From the NCBI RefSeq assembly GCF_008843145.1, contig NZ_CP030265.1, positions 453,501 through 517,500 of the forward strand: a DNA stretch of 64,000 bases, in the 5' to 3' direction. Both the position numbers and the translations under genes were made by a program. Below, in pieces: positions 49,337 to 60,036 of the stretch. Source of the stretch: Skermanella pratensis (GTDB taxonomy: Bacteria > Pseudomonadota > Alphaproteobacteria > Azospirillales > Azospirillaceae). The notes below the pieces were generated by a model. The model was given only the letters and a program-made list of their open reading frames with translations, searched no databases and was not told the DNA's origin. Numbering within the stretch: the first letter of the stretch is position 1; each line of letters starts with the position of its first letter.

Positions 49337-51825
49337 TCAAGTTCCCGCGCGCACCGTGCCGGCGGGCTGGGTGACCGCATTGGCCTTGACCGGCAGGATG
49401 CAGCGGATGCAGGTGCCCTCGTTCAGGCGGCTTTCGATCTCGACCCGGCCGCCGTGCAGCTCGATGAAGCTCTTGACCAGCGACAGGCCGAGGCCGGCTC
49501 CGGTCTGGCGGGCCTGGGGGTTGGCTCTTTCGAAGCGGCCGAACACGCGCTCCTGGTCGGCCGCCGGGATGCCGATGCCCGTGTCGCTGACCGCCAGCAC
49601 GAAGGAGCCGCCGACCCGTTCGGCGGAGACCAGGATCCTGCCGCCCGGCGGGGTGAACTTGATGGCGTTGCTGATCAGGTTGAACACCGCCTGCTTCAGC
49701 CGCTTCTCGTCGGCCTCGATCGTGCCGATGTCGTCGGCATGCTCGATCTCCAGCTTCAGGTTCTGCTTGCGCGCCCAGTCGCGGGTCAGGTTGAGCACGC
49801 TGCCGAGCATCGCCGGGATATCGACCGGCGCCCGTTCCAGCACCATGAAGCCGGCCTCGACGGTGGCGAGGTCCAGGATATCGTTGATCAGCAGAAGCAG
49901 GCGCTGGCCGCTGTCCAGCACCGCGCGGCTGTATTCCAGCTGGCGTTCGTTCAGCTCGCCGAAATACTGGTTCGCCAGGATCTCGGCGAAGCCCATGATG
50001 GCGTTCAGCGGCGTCCGGAGCTGGTAGGAGACGTTGGCGATGAACTCCGCCTTCAGGCGGTCGGCCGCTTCAAGCGCCGCGTTGCGCTCGCGCAGCGCCT
50101 GCTCGACCCGCACGCTGTCGGTGACGTCCAGGAAGCTGGTCAGCACCGCGCCGTCGGGCAGCGGCACGCTGGAGAACTCGACCACCGAGCCGTCCGCCCG
50201 CTCGATCCGGCCGTTGCGCGCGGCCCGCTCCAGGGTGCTGGCGATGCTCTCGTTCTTGAAGCCGTCCCAATCGTTGCCGAAGTCGAAGAAGCTCTTCATC
50301 TTCTCGACCAGCTCGACCAGGTGCGGCTCGCCGTTCAGGTCCTCGGACCGCAGCCGCCAGATCCGGGCATAGGCAGGGTTCGACAGCTTCAGCCTGCCGT
50401 CGCCGCCGAACACCGCGATGCCTTCCGCCAGGTTGTCCAGGCTTTCCTGCTGGACCGCCATCAGCGTATTGTAGGAGGATTCCAGCGCCAGCGCGTTGGT
50501 CACGTCCTCCAGGATGAACATCAGGCCGCCGAACGGGTGGGGCACCAGCAGCATGCGCAGCGTCGTGCCGTCGGGAAGATGCAGCAGGTCCTCGGCCGGT
50601 TCGATCAGGGAGGTGAACTTGGACAGCTGCTCGCGCTTGTAGCGCGGGAAATCGGCGTGCTCCGGCAGGCGCCGGCGCGCCCGCAGGTCCTCCATCACCT
50701 CGCCGTAGGTCGGCTCGGTCTCCAGCCATCCCTCGTCCAGGCCCCAAAGCGAGACATAGGCCTGGTTGAAGAACAGCAGGCGGGTGTCTGCACCATAGAT
50801 CGCGATCGGCGAGCCCAGCTGTTCGAGCACCTCGCCATGGGCGGCGATGTGGCGGTCCAGCTCCCGGCGCAGGTCTTCCTGGGGCGTCAGGTCGAGCGCG
50901 TAGCCGACCAGCATGGTTGCCGATATCTCTGCGGCCTCGGCCACCGGGCCTCGGTGATCTCGATCAGGCGGCGCGCGCCGTCGATGACCAGATGCTGGGT
51001 TTCCGACCGGGCGGCGCCGTCGGTCCTGGCCCGCTCGGCCAGCGACCGGCGCGGCTCGTCGAGCGATGCCGGCACCAGCTCGCTCTGCCGCTCCAGGGCC
51101 TCGTCGCGGGTGAGATCGAGCGCGTCCGCATAGGCCTTGTTGCACCAGGCGATCGACAGGTCCCGGCGGCGCAGCCAGATCGGGAAGGGAACCCGGTCGA
51201 GCATCGCGCGGATCTCCTCCAGCGTCTGCAGGGCCGCCGTGCGGGCCTGGGTCTGGCGGGTGATCTCGCCCGTGATGTGGCCGATGTCGCGGGCCCACAG
51301 GACGTCGAACTTCTCCCCGCCCGCGGAACCGGTCCCGCGCGATCCGCTCAGCTCCAGGACCCGGCCGCCGTCGGCCGTGGTGACCACGATCCGGAACGGC
51401 TGCCCGGTCCGGCGCAGGTGGCCGAAGGCGCCGTTGAGGGCCGCGGCGTCGCTCGGCGCCAGGGCCGTCTCGATGTCCTCCAGCCGGTCGCAGCGATCGA
51501 TGCCGAGCAGGCCGGCGAAGCCGGGGGAAATCGCGTGGGTACCGTCGGGACTCCAGCCGCACCAGGCATCGGGAGATGCCGACAGCAGCGCCTCCAGCCG
51601 GTCGATCTCCTCCTGCAGGTCCGCCGCCCGCCTCGACTTGCCGTGCGCCCGGAGGGTCTGCCAGGCCAGCCCGACGATGCCCGCCAGTGCCGCCGCGCCC
51701 AGAGTGATCGATGATCCGCTCGGCCCCAAGTCGACCCCCGGAGTCTGGGCATAAGCCGACGTCGCCGTCAGTGTCGCGCTGGCCGCAGCCAGGAGGATCG
51801 TGTGTTTTGAAGCCAGCGTTCTCAC
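49337..51825 (-). pseudogene. divL: DivL-like sensor kinase homologue with Tyr at the phospho-site, frameshifted
   Basis: The reconstructed protein of about 829 residues has an N-terminal signal/membrane region (ILLAAASATLTATSAYAQ and ITLGAAALAGIVGLAW), several PAS domains, a dimerisation helix with VSYQLRTPLNAIMGFAEIL and a full ATPase domain (NLISNAIKFTPPGG, SDTGIGIP, GAGLGLSLVKSFIELHGG). The usual H-box His is Tyr, as in Caulobacter DivL, which controls CckA and cell polarity. The frame changes near 50944: the upstream part (from 51825) ends in stop at 50887 and the downstream part continues one frame over. Adding one G in the CCCGG run joins them as ITEARVAEAAEIS. The rest is perfectly conserved, so a sequencing error is as likely as a mutation. 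Confidence 0.75.
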
Positions 51826-52041
51826 GGGGAAGGTGTTAGTTAACCTAGTTTAACTCAATCGATGAACGACGTTACATAAACGATCGGCTTTCGTCCATCC
51901 TTACGCCCTTGGCGGGAAGCTGTTTCGACCTCGGGAGTGGATTTTTTCCTTGGACAGGCGTCCGATAAACCTGCGGGTGAGGAGATCCGGGGGCGCGGCG
52001 GCGGGCGGCGCCCGTCGCCTGCGGTTCCTCCGCCGGGCCGC

Positions 52042-52269
52042 CTACTGGTTGGGTGACCGGGTGATGGTCTTGATCGGGCCGCGCGGGTTGCCGGACATTT
52101 CGGCGATCTTGCGGTCCTGTGCCTCGATGATGGCGCGTGCCGGCTCGTCGCCGTCCAGGCCGCCTACTTCGGAGCTGGGAACCTTGCGGTTCGACGTCTT
52201 GACGCCATCCTGGTACACGACGTCGAACAGGACGTACGCGTTGTCGGTCGGCTGCTTCTTTCGGGCCAT
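52042..52269 (-). CDS. Small conserved hypothetical protein
   Basis: The 75-residue protein (MARKKQPTDNAYVLFDVVYQ start) is supported by a GGAGAGG ribosome site five bases upstream. It contains NRKVPSSEVGGLDGDEPARAI. No known domain is recognised. It lies between the DivL-like kinase gene and another small gene on the same strand. Function unknown. Confidence 0.6.
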   Translation of the reverse strand: MARKKQPTDNAYVLFDVVYQDGVKTSNRKVPSSEVGGLDGDEPARAIIEAQDRKIAEMSGNPRGPIKTITRSPNQ

Positions 52270-52349
52270 TGCCCCTCTCCCAATACGATACAGGGTCAAC
52301 GGACTTCTTTAGGGCATCGGATCGACCTGCCGACACCGTATCTATAGGC

Positions 52350-52574
52350 CTATGACGTTTGACCCGGAGCGGTCCCGCCCGGCTCGACGTCGGCATCGGA
52401 TTGGTCTTCGCCGACGGTGTCGCCGTCGGACTCGTCATCCGACGCCTCCTGGCCGGTGGAAGCCTTGCGCTGGGCGACGGCCTCCTCCTTCAGGCGAAGC
52501 TTCTCCTGTTTCTTCTGTTCCTTGGCGCGATTGCGATCGGCGCGCTGCTGGTTGTAATTGGGCTTGAATGCCAT
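52350..52574 (-). CDS. Small, highly charged conserved protein
   Basis: The 74-residue protein starts MAFKPNYNQQRADRNRAKEQ and is Lys/Arg/Glu-rich in its first half and Asp/Glu-rich in its second, with no hydrophobic core. A strong AGGAGG ribosome site lies six bases upstream. The N-terminal stretch is recurrent in Azospirillum-like genomes as I recall. It is probably disordered; function unknown. Confidence 0.65.
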   Translation of the reverse strand: MAFKPNYNQQRADRNRAKEQKKQEKLRLKEEAVAQRKASTGQEASDDESDGDTVGEDQSDADVEPGGTAPGQTS

Positions 52575-52721
52575 AAAACCTCCTGGGACCTCGGCATTGT
52601 AGCACGCCGGCCCGACGCCACCGCAACCCCCCGCCGTACGCTTTCGCCGATTCCAGCCGATCGCCGGGTGCAAGTCTGCGGCGGTCTGGGCTAGAGTGAC
52701 CGTGCCGACATTACCGTATCC

Positions 52722-53696
52722 ATGGCCAGGCCCGACGGACAGATGCCCCCCATGACGCCAGCTCCAGCCCCGATCGGTGCAGCGGAACCGCGCCGCGACG
52801 GGTTCACCGACATCCGGCCCGACGGATGGATCGACCGCCATGCTCCGGCGTCCGTGCGGCCCTACCTGAAGCTGGCGCGGCTGGACCGTCCGATCGGGAC
52901 CTGGCTGCTGCTGTTCCCCTGCTGGTGGAGCCAGGCGCTGGCGACCCAGGGCTGGCCCGATCCCTGGATGATGGTCCTGTTCGGGATCGGCGCCGTCGTG
53001 ATGCGCGGCGCCGGCTGCACGGTCAACGACATCCTGGACCGCGACATCGACGGCTTGGTGGAGCGGACGCGGACCCGCCCGATCCCGAGCGGGCAGGTGA
53101 CGGTGCGCCAGGCGCTGGCGTTCGTGGTGGTCCAGATGCTGATCGGCCTGGCGGTGCTGGTGCAGTTCAACCCCTTCACGATAGCGCTCGGGGCGGCGTC
53201 GCTGGTGCTGGTCTTCACCTATCCGCTGATGAAGCGGATCACCTGGTGGCCGCAGGCTTTCCTGGGCCTGACCTTCAATTGGGGAGCGCTGGTCGGCTGG
53301 GCGGCGGTGACCGGAGGGCTGGACCTGCCGGCGCTGCTCCTCTACGCCGCCGGCATCGTCTGGACGCTGGGCTACGACACGATCTACGCCCACCAGGACA
53401 AGGAGGACGACGCCCGCATCGGCGTCAAGTCCACGGCGCTGCGCCTGGGGGACGCCTCCAAGATCTGGATCTACGGGTTCTACACGCTGACCTATGGCGG
53501 GCTGCTCGCGGCCGGGATGGCCGCCGGGCTGGGCGTCTGGTTCCACCTGTTCCTGACCGCGGCGCTGCTCCAGCTCGCCTGGCAGGTCGCGACCTGGCGG
53601 CCGGACGATCCGGCGGACTGCCTGTCCAAGTTCAAGTCGAACCGCTGGTTCGGCTGGCTGGTGCTGGGCGCCGTCGTCGCAGGCCGGGTGCTGTGA
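52722..53696 (+). CDS. ubiA: 4-hydroxybenzoate polyprenyltransferase (UbiA)
   Basis: The 324-residue membrane protein has the two Asp-rich motifs NDILDRDIDGLVERTRTRP and YDTIYAHQDKEDD and about eight or nine membrane helices. It attaches the polyprenyl tail to 4-hydroxybenzoate in ubiquinone synthesis. ATGs at 52743 and 52752 are alternative starts; the first 30 residues are not conserved. It is followed by a methyltransferase gene. Confidence 0.93.
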   Translation: MARPDGQMPPMTPAPAPIGAAEPRRDGFTDIRPDGWIDRHAPASVRPYLKLARLDRPIGTWLLLFPCWWSQALATQGWPDPWMMVLFGIGAVVMRGAGCTVNDILDRDIDGLVERTRTRPIPSGQVTVRQALAFVVVQMLIGLAVLVQFNPFTIALGAASLVLVFTYPLMKRITWWPQAFLGLTFNWGALVGWAAVTGGLDLPALLLYAAGIVWTLGYDTIYAHQDKEDDARIGVKSTALRLGDASKIWIYGFYTLTYGGLLAAGMAAGLGVWFHLFLTAALLQLAWQVATWRPDDPADCLSKFKSNRWFGWLVLGAVVAGRVL

Positions 53697-53755
53697 CCGG
53701 CTGACCCGCCGAATCCGCTTGCGCGGGGCGGGGGGGCTGTGGGCAACTCCGCGCC

Positions 53756-54438
53756 ATGACCATCACCGCTCCCCCAGCGACTCCGATGCCGGCCGGCGGG
53801 CCTTCATCCGGGCGAACACCGAGCTTGCGGCGGCGCCGTTGCTGCCGGAGGTCCTGCTTCACCTGGCGACCCACGTGACGCCGCTGTGGGAGGCGACCGA
53901 GGCGAACCTCGCCGCCTGCAACCTGCCGCCGCCCTACTGGGCTTTCGCCTGGCCGGGCGGCCGGGCGGTGGCCCGCCATGTCCTGGACAATCCTGGCCTG
54001 GTGGCGGGGCGCCGGGTGCTCGACTTCGCGTCGGGCAGCGGCATGGCCGCCGTCGCCGCCGCCAAGGCCGGCGCCGCCAGCGTGGCGGCGGTGGAGATCG
54101 ACGCTTTCGCGATCGTGGCCATCGGGCTCAACGCGGAGGCCAACGGCGTGCCGGTCGACGTGCTTCGGGACGACATCGTGGGCCGCCCGCTGCCCGGCAT
54201 CGACGTGGTGCTGGCCGGCGACGTCTGCTACGAGCGGCCCATGGCCGAGCGGGTGATCGCCTGGCTGCGTGGGCTGGCCCGCGGCGGCACGCTGGTCATC
54301 CTGGGCGATCCCGGCCGCGCCTACCTGCCCAAGTCCGGCCTGGAAGCGCTGGCCCGCTTCGCCGTGCCGACCTCCCTCGACCTGGAGGACCGGGAAGTGC
54401 GCGACACGACGGTGTGGCGGCTGCTGGGAGAGGATTAG
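53756..54438 (+). CDS. Class I SAM methyltransferase (COG3897-like), start region frameshifted
   Basis: The 220-codon body has SAM motif I VLDFASGSGMAAVAAAKAG, AAVEIDAFAIVAIGLNAEAN and DVCYERPMAERVIAWL, typical of lysine or nicotinamide N-methyltransferase-like proteins. The good ATG at 53756 (MTITAPP) is one frame away from the body. If the C run at 53771-53775 had one more C, the protein would read MTITAPPSDSDAGRRAFIRANT without interruption. In the present sequence only a TTG at 53719 opens the frame. Target unknown. Confidence 0.75.
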
Positions 54439-55160
54439 GCTCGCCTGAGGGCGTCCCGCGCCAGGACGGAGGTCTGCTCCGCGCGATGGTCCGGGTCCGT
54501 GACGATGGCGTGGATGAAGCCGGCGAGATCGCGCTCCGGGGCGAGCCTGGCGCGGACGCTTTCCAGCACGCCGGGCTGGTCCAGGGCGGGCCAGGTCCGG
54601 CCGGCGCAGGGGATCGCCGCGAGGGCGACCGGATGGCCGTCGATCGCCAGGGCGCCGCGGCGGCTCAGATAAGCCTCGGCGGAGGCGATCCGGCCCAGGC
54701 CCTCGATCTCCAGCGCGATCCCGTCCAGGCGGTGCCGGTCGTAATTGACGCCGATGCCCTCGGTCGCGTCCATGCGGTCCAGCTCGGCCCGGGTCAGCCA
54801 CTGCACGGCGATCTCCACCACCGTTTCCGAGGCACGTCCAGGCGCCGGGTGCAGGGTGGCCGGCAAGGCGCCGTAGCGGGTGAAATGGGCCGAATAGACC
54901 ACGTCGAACCCGGCCAGCCTGCCGCACAGCACGGGGATCGCGACCGGGTGAGGCCAGTCCTTGAACTTCCGCGCGAGCTGCTCCGGCGACCGGTTGGAGC
55001 CGCAGGCGATCATCGGCACGCGGTCCGCCAGAATCGCCGGCAGGCCAGCCGGAAGCGGGCGCTGTTCCCCGTCCCGGAACAGGTAGGAGCAGGCCGGGAA
55101 CGCGTAGGGATAGCCGGAGGCCAGGGCCAGGACCGCGGGGTCGATGAGGGAGGAAGCCAT
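54435..55160 (-). CDS. Conserved protein with gamma-glutamylcyclotransferase-like features
   Basis: The 241-residue protein has an ACGSNRSPEQLARKF segment, like the YGSN substrate loop of the gamma-glutamylcyclotransferase fold, and DRMDATEGIGVNYDRHRL with a Glu in the catalytic-base position. A confident assignment is not possible. ATG 55160 follows GGAGCC. It converges with the methyltransferase gene, overlapping its end by four bases. Confidence 0.6.
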   Translation of the reverse strand: MASSLIDPAVLALASGYPYAFPACSYLFRDGEQRPLPAGLPAILADRVPMIACGSNRSPEQLARKFKDWPHPVAIPVLCGRLAGFDVVYSAHFTRYGALPATLHPAPGRASETVVEIAVQWLTRAELDRMDATEGIGVNYDRHRLDGIALEIEGLGRIASAEAYLSRRGALAIDGHPVALAAIPCAGRTWPALDQPGVLESVRARLAPERDLAGFIHAIVTDPDHRAEQTSVLARDALRRA

Positions 55161-55282
55161 GGCTCCGACGGTGCGGCGTCCGGCACCGTTCGTCAATCCG
55201 CTTGACGCGGCGGCACCGAAGCCGATGTTAGGCCGACTTCCTTCCCGCCCCTTTCCTTCCCGCCGTCAGAGATGCTGATCCG

Positions 55283-56794
55283 ATGCCCTATTCCTCCCTG
55301 CGCGATTTCATGGACCGGCTGGAGCGCACGGGCCGACTCGTACGGGTCAAGACGCCGGTCTCGCCCGTGCTGGAAATGACCGAGATCCACACAAGGCTGC
55401 TGGCGCAGCAGGGGCCGGCGGTTCTGTTCGAGAACGTCGTCCGGCCGGACGGGTCGCGCTACGAGATGCCCGTCCTGATCAACCTGTTCGGCACGGTCGA
55501 GCGGGTCGCCTGGGGTATGGACCGCGAGCCGCACCAGCTGCGGGGCGTCGGCGAGACCCTGGCCTTCCTGCGCCAGCCGGAGCCGCCGGGAGGATTCCGG
55601 GAGGCCCTGGAGCTGATCCCGCTGGCCAAGACCGTGCTGTCCATGAAGCCGAAGACGGTGTCCTCGGCGCCCTGCCAGGAGGTCGTGCTGAAGGGCGACG
55701 ACATCGACCTGGGCCGCCTGCCGATCCAGGGCTGCTGGCCGGGCGAACCGGCTCCCCTGATCACCTGGCCGCTGGTCGTGACCAAGGGACCGGGCAAGAA
55801 GCGCGAGGACGACTTCAACCTCGGCATCTACCGCATGCAGGTGACCGGCCGGAACACCACGCTGATGCGCTGGCTGAAGCACCGGGGCGGCGCCCAGCAT
55901 CACCGGCGCTGGGCGGCGTCGGGCAAGCGCGAGCCCCTGCCGGCCGCCGCCGTGCTGGGGGCCGATCCCGGCACCATCCTGGCCGCCGTCACGCCGGTCC
56001 CCGACACCTTGTCGGAATACCAGTTCGCCGGGCTGCTGCGCGGCCGCAAGGTCGAGCTGGTCGATTGCAAGACCATCCCGCTCAAGGTCCCCGCCCAGGC
56101 GGAGATCGTGATCGAGGGGCTGGTCAGCCTGGACGAGTTCGGCGACGAGGGACCGTACGGCGACCATACCGGCTACTACAACGCGGTCGAGCCGTTCCCC
56201 GTCTTCCACGTCACCGCCATCACCATGCGGCGCAATCCCATCTATCTCTCCACCTTCACCGGCCGCCCGCCCGACGAGCCGAGCGTGCTGGGCGAGGCGC
56301 TGAACGAGGTCTTCATCCCCCTGCTGGTCCAGCAGTTCCCCGAGATCGTGGACTTCTGGCTGCCGCCGGAGGGCTGCTCCTACCGCATCGCCGTGGTGTC
56401 CATGAAGAAGGCTTATCCGGGTCACGCCAAGCGGGTGATGATGGGCGTCTGGTCGTTCCTGCGCCAGTTCATGTACACCAAGTGGGTCATCGTCGTGGAC
56501 GACGACATCAACGCGCGGGACTGGAAGGACGTGATGTGGGCGGTGTCCACCCGCATGGACCCGGCGCGCGACATCACCGTGGTGGAGGGCACGCCGATCG
56601 ACTACCTGGACTTCGCCAGCCCGGAAAGCGGCCTCGGCGGCAAGGTCGGCCTGGACGCCACCAACAAGTGGCCGCCGGAGACCAGGCGCGAGTGGGGCCA
56701 GCAGCTCCGCATGGCCGACGAGGTGATCGAGGAGGTCACCCGCAAGTGGGACAGCTACGGCATCCCGCTGCACGGCAAGCCGATCTGGAAATAA
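55283..56794 (+). CDS. ubiD: UbiD-family decarboxylase
   Basis: The 503-residue enzyme has the UbiD features: [20 protein letters not shown], the prenyl-FMN site RGGAQHH and [16 protein letters not shown], and [21 protein letters not shown]. It decarboxylates 3-polyprenyl-4-hydroxybenzoate in ubiquinone synthesis and requires prenylated FMN from UbiX, which is not seen in the window. Start at 55283 ([10 protein letters not shown]). Confidence 0.95.
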   Translation: MPYSSLRDFMDRLERTGRLVRVKTPVSPVLEMTEIHTRLLAQQGPAVLFENVVRPDGSRYEMPVLINLFGTVERVAWGMDREPHQLRGVGETLAFLRQPEPPGGFREALELIPLAKTVLSMKPKTVSSAPCQEVVLKGDDIDLGRLPIQGCWPGEPAPLITWPLVVTKGPGKKREDDFNLGIYRMQVTGRNTTLMRWLKHRGGAQHHRRWAASGKREPLPAAAVLGADPGTILAAVTPVPDTLSEYQFAGLLRGRKVELVDCKTIPLKVPAQAEIVIEGLVSLDEFGDEGPYGDHTGYYNAVEPFPVFHVTAITMRRNPIYLSTFTGRPPDEPSVLGEALNEVFIPLLVQQFPEIVDFWLPPEGCSYRIAVVSMKKAYPGHAKRVMMGVWSFLRQFMYTKWVIVVDDDINARDWKDVMWAVSTRMDPARDITVVEGTPIDYLDFASPESGLGGKVGLDATNKWPPETRREWGQQLRMADEVIEEVTRKWDSYGIPLHGKPIWK

Positions 56795-56936
56795 GGAAAA
56801 TACAAGCAAACCTGTATTCGGGATTGGATCTGGAGACGTTTCGGATCAACATGCCTCGAAATCGTATGCGGTGACGGGTGCCAAGGCACGGTTCGAGCCG
56901 TGGATCGTCATGGCACTCGGACAGGAGAGATCGGCA

Positions 56937-57206
56937 GTGACAGCGCATCGCCAGGAATTGCAGGGCGGCGCGACCGACCGTTTCCAAGCAGCTTCCGTCG
57001 ATCGGAGTCCCGTCCGAAGGTCCCGCAACCGGATCGTCCGGATAGGCTGGAATCTGGCAAGCCTTCTGTCCAGCCGTATCCGCGAGACCCGCGACCGCGC
57101 CATGTTCGACGACCTGGAGGGCGCGGCCCTCTTCGCCCGCAAGCACCGGAAAGACATGCGGGCGCAGTGGCGGCGGATGGTGGACGGCTATCCCCGGTTC
57201 GAGTGA
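56937..57206 (+). CDS. Small hypothetical protein, Arg-rich
   Basis: The 89-residue protein starts at GTG 56937 with AGGAGA seven bases upstream (VTAHRQELQGGATD). It is basic with ETRDRAMFDDLEGAALFARK and KDMRAQWRRMVDG in the C-terminal half. The end resembles the small DUF1127-like or YjiS-type tails only loosely. No domain is recognised, and the frame could be a chance one; GC-rich DNA makes such frames common. 57207-57564 holds no clear gene. Confidence 0.4.
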   Translation: MTAHRQELQGGATDRFQAASVDRSPVRRSRNRIVRIGWNLASLLSSRIRETRDRAMFDDLEGAALFARKHRKDMRAQWRRMVDGYPRFE

Positions 57207-57564
57207 ACCGGGCTCCGGTTCGAGCACGGTGAATTCCCACTTCCATGGACCCGAGCCGTTCGGTCACGACCTGGGCGCCGACCTCGAGCACGACCTGTCC
57301 ACCGTCCTGTTCTTCTTCGAAGCCTATATGCGGCCCGGGATCCTGACGAGTTACAGGTTCCGGAACCCGGGCCGCTTTCATCGGCGGGACTGACGGTAAC
57401 CCCTCGGGCCGGCATCGCTACGGAGCAGTTGCCGGCGCGGGCGGATACGATCTTCGTCCTGGCGTGACCGCGGAGCCACGGCCCGCCCCCACTTCCCCCT
57501 TGTCCCGGACCGCACGCCCCAGCACTCTTCCGGAAGACAACGAGCAGGCAGGGACAAGAAAAAG

Positions 57565-58722
57565 ATGGCCGCGAAGAAGCAGACACCGAAGCCGCAGCGG
57601 ATCATGCTGGACTTCCACCACCACGAGGGCTTGGCCGGGGACCTCGAGGAGGCGATCCGCAACGATCTCTCGGTGATAAAGCAGTCCGGCCGTTGCCTCT
57701 GGACCGCGTCGGACGAGACCGCCACCATCGAGCGACTGACCACCGAGGACTGGAAGACCTTCGGCCGCCACACGCCCTACCGTCTGGCCGACTTCTTCGA
57801 CCTCCCGGTCGAGGGCGAGGTGGACATCGAGGGGCTGTCGGTGGACGGCGACTATCTCTGGATCTGCGGCTCGCACAGCCTCAAGCGCAAGAAGCCCGAC
57901 CCGGACGAGACCGGCGCCGAGGAGGCGCTGGAGCGGCTGACCCGGGTGGAGTGCGAGCCGAACCGCTACCTGCTGGGCCGCATCCCCCTGGTCCGCGAAT
58001 CCGAGGACGGCGTCCATGCCCTGGCCCGGTCCGCGCCGTCGGGCGATGGCGGCGCCGAGCTGAGGGCCGGCCGCCTCAAGATGGACGCGAAGGGTTCCAA
58101 CGCCCTGTCCAAGGCGTTGCGCAAGGACGAGCATCTCGGCCGCTTCATGGCGATCCCGTCCAAGGACAACGGTTTCGACGTGGAGGGCATCTCGGCGCGG
58201 GGCGACCGGGTGTTCCTCGGCATGCGCGGGCCGGTGCTGCGCGGCTGGGCGGTCCTGCTGGAACTGGAGGTCGCGGAGAAGGGCAGCGTCGGCAAGGCCG
58301 CCGGCCTGAAGCTGCGCCGGATCGGCCCCTGCGGCGAACGCTACCGCAAGCACTTCCTGGACCTGGACGGCCTGGGCATCCGCGAGCTGTCGCTGGAGGG
58401 CGACGACCTGCTGATCCTCGCCGGCCCGACCATGGACCTTGACGGGCCGGTGGTCCTGTACCGCTGGCACGACGTCTGGAACCAGCGGGAGGAGACGGTG
58501 ATCCCGCGCACCCGGCTGGAGCGGGTGATGGACATTCCCTACGGCACCGGTTTCGACCACGCCGAGGGCGCGACGCTGTTCGAGCGGCCGGGCGAGCCGC
58601 CGGCGGTGCTGGTCGTCTACGACAATCCCGGTCCGGACCGGCTGGATGCCGACGGCGCGGGCGTCGCGGCCGATCTGTTCCCGCTGCCGCCGAAGAAGGC
58701 GCGCATTCCAGCCATGTCCTGA
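57565..58722 (+). CDS. DUF3616 family protein
   Basis: The 385-residue protein has the DUF3616 architecture of repeated beta segments: LWTASDETATIERL, EVDIEGLSVDGDYLWICGSHS, and GFDVEGISARGDRVFLGMRGP. It resembles a beta-propeller that reports or binds a ligand. There is no signal peptide. The family has no assigned activity. It begins after AAGAAAAAG. Confidence 0.85.
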   Translation: MAAKKQTPKPQRIMLDFHHHEGLAGDLEEAIRNDLSVIKQSGRCLWTASDETATIERLTTEDWKTFGRHTPYRLADFFDLPVEGEVDIEGLSVDGDYLWICGSHSLKRKKPDPDETGAEEALERLTRVECEPNRYLLGRIPLVRESEDGVHALARSAPSGDGGAELRAGRLKMDAKGSNALSKALRKDEHLGRFMAIPSKDNGFDVEGISARGDRVFLGMRGPVLRGWAVLLELEVAEKGSVGKAAGLKLRRIGPCGERYRKHFLDLDGLGIRELSLEGDDLLILAGPTMDLDGPVVLYRWHDVWNQREETVIPRTRLERVMDIPYGTGFDHAEGATLFERPGEPPAVLVVYDNPGPDRLDADGAGVAADLFPLPPKKARIPAMS

Positions 58723-58802
58723 GGGCGGTTGGCAGGCGGCGGAGGCGGGTTAACCTTGCGGTTGTTCCCACAGTCACGGTGCCGCCCGATGTGTCCCGCC
58801 CG

Positions 58803-60029
58803 ATGAACGCCGCCACCGCCGGCCGGCCGCCGCATATCGCCATCCTGATCGCCATCACGGCGATCGGGCCGCTGGCGCTCAATATCTTCATCCCGTCGAT
58901 TCCCGGCCTCGTGCGGGTGTTCGAGACGGATTACGGCACCGCCCAGCTCGCGCTGACCCTGTACCTGATCGGCATCGCCTGCGGCCAGCTGATCTACGGG
59001 CCGCTGTCCGACCGGTTCGGCCGGCGGCCGGTCCTGCTGGCGGGACTGGGCATCTTCGTGGCGGCCAGCCTGGTCTGCGCGCTGGCCTCCGGCATCGGCA
59101 TGCTGATCGCCGGCCGGATTGCCCAGGCGGTCGGCGGCTGCGCCGGCATGGTGTTGAGCCGCGCCATCGTCCGCGACGTCTACGAGCGCGACAAGGCCGC
59201 CAGCATGCTGGCCTACATCACCATGGCCATGGCGGTGGCGCCCGCGGTGGCCCCGGCGCTGGGCGGCTTTCTGGAGGTCTGGTTCGGCTGGCGGGCGAGT
59301 TTCCTGCTGGTTCTCGGGTGCGGCGCCGCGGTGTGGCTCTGGAGCCTGGGGTCCCTGCGCGAGACCAATTTCCGGCGCCAGCCGCTGCCCGGGCCGGTCG
59401 GCATGGCGATCGGCTACGCGGCGCTGCTGCGCTCCCCCGAGTTCCTGGGATACGCGCTGAACACGGCCTTCGCGTCGGCCGTCTTCTTCGCCTTCCTGGC
59501 CGGCGCCCCCTACATCATGATCGACCTGCTGAAGCGGCCGCCAAGCGAGTACGGGACCCTGTTCGTGCTGGTCTCGGCCGGCTACGCGCTGGGCAGCTTC
59601 ATCGCGGCCCGGATGGCGACACGGCTGGGCGCCCGCCGTTTGGTGCTGGGCGGCACCCTGGTCAACCTGGCGGGCGTGGCGGTCATGGGCGCGCTCGGGC
59701 TGCTGGGCCTGTTCGACGCGCTGGCGATCTTCCTGCCCATGTGCATCGTCGCGGTCGGAAACGGCGTCAGCATGCCCAGCGGCATCGCCGCCGCGATCAG
59801 TGTCAACCCGAGGGTGGCGGGCGCCGCGTCGGGCCTGCTGGGCTTTCTCCAGATGTCGGTCGGGGCGGTGGCGACGGTGGCGGTGGGCTACCTGAAGGAC
59901 GACGACCAGATGCCGATGATCCTGGTGATGGCCGTGTCGGTGCTGCTGTCCGTCGGGGCTTATCTGCTGGCGGTGGGGGCGGGACGGCGGTCGAGCGGGA
60001 CGGTCCCGGTGCCGGGGACCACGGACTGA
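58803..60029 (+). CDS. Bcr/CflA-type MFS efflux transporter
   Basis: The 408-residue protein has 12 predicted membrane helices, the MFS motif A GPLSDRFGRRPVLLAG, and the Bcr signature IAQAVGGCAGMVLSRAIVRDVY. Family members expel bicyclomycin, chloramphenicol and other small molecules using the proton gradient. A GTG at 58779 is an alternative start. It converges with the rpfF-like gene. Confidence 0.9.
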   Translation: MNAATAGRPPHIAILIAITAIGPLALNIFIPSIPGLVRVFETDYGTAQLALTLYLIGIACGQLIYGPLSDRFGRRPVLLAGLGIFVAASLVCALASGIGMLIAGRIAQAVGGCAGMVLSRAIVRDVYERDKAASMLAYITMAMAVAPAVAPALGGFLEVWFGWRASFLLVLGCGAAVWLWSLGSLRETNFRRQPLPGPVGMAIGYAALLRSPEFLGYALNTAFASAVFFAFLAGAPYIMIDLLKRPPSEYGTLFVLVSAGYALGSFIAARMATRLGARRLVLGGTLVNLAGVAVMGALGLLGLFDALAIFLPMCIVAVGNGVSMPSGIAAAISVNPRVAGAASGLLGFLQMSVGAVATVAVGYLKDDDQMPMILVMAVSVLLSVGAYLLAVGAGRRSSGTVPVPGTTD

Positions 60030-60036
60030 CGGAAGG

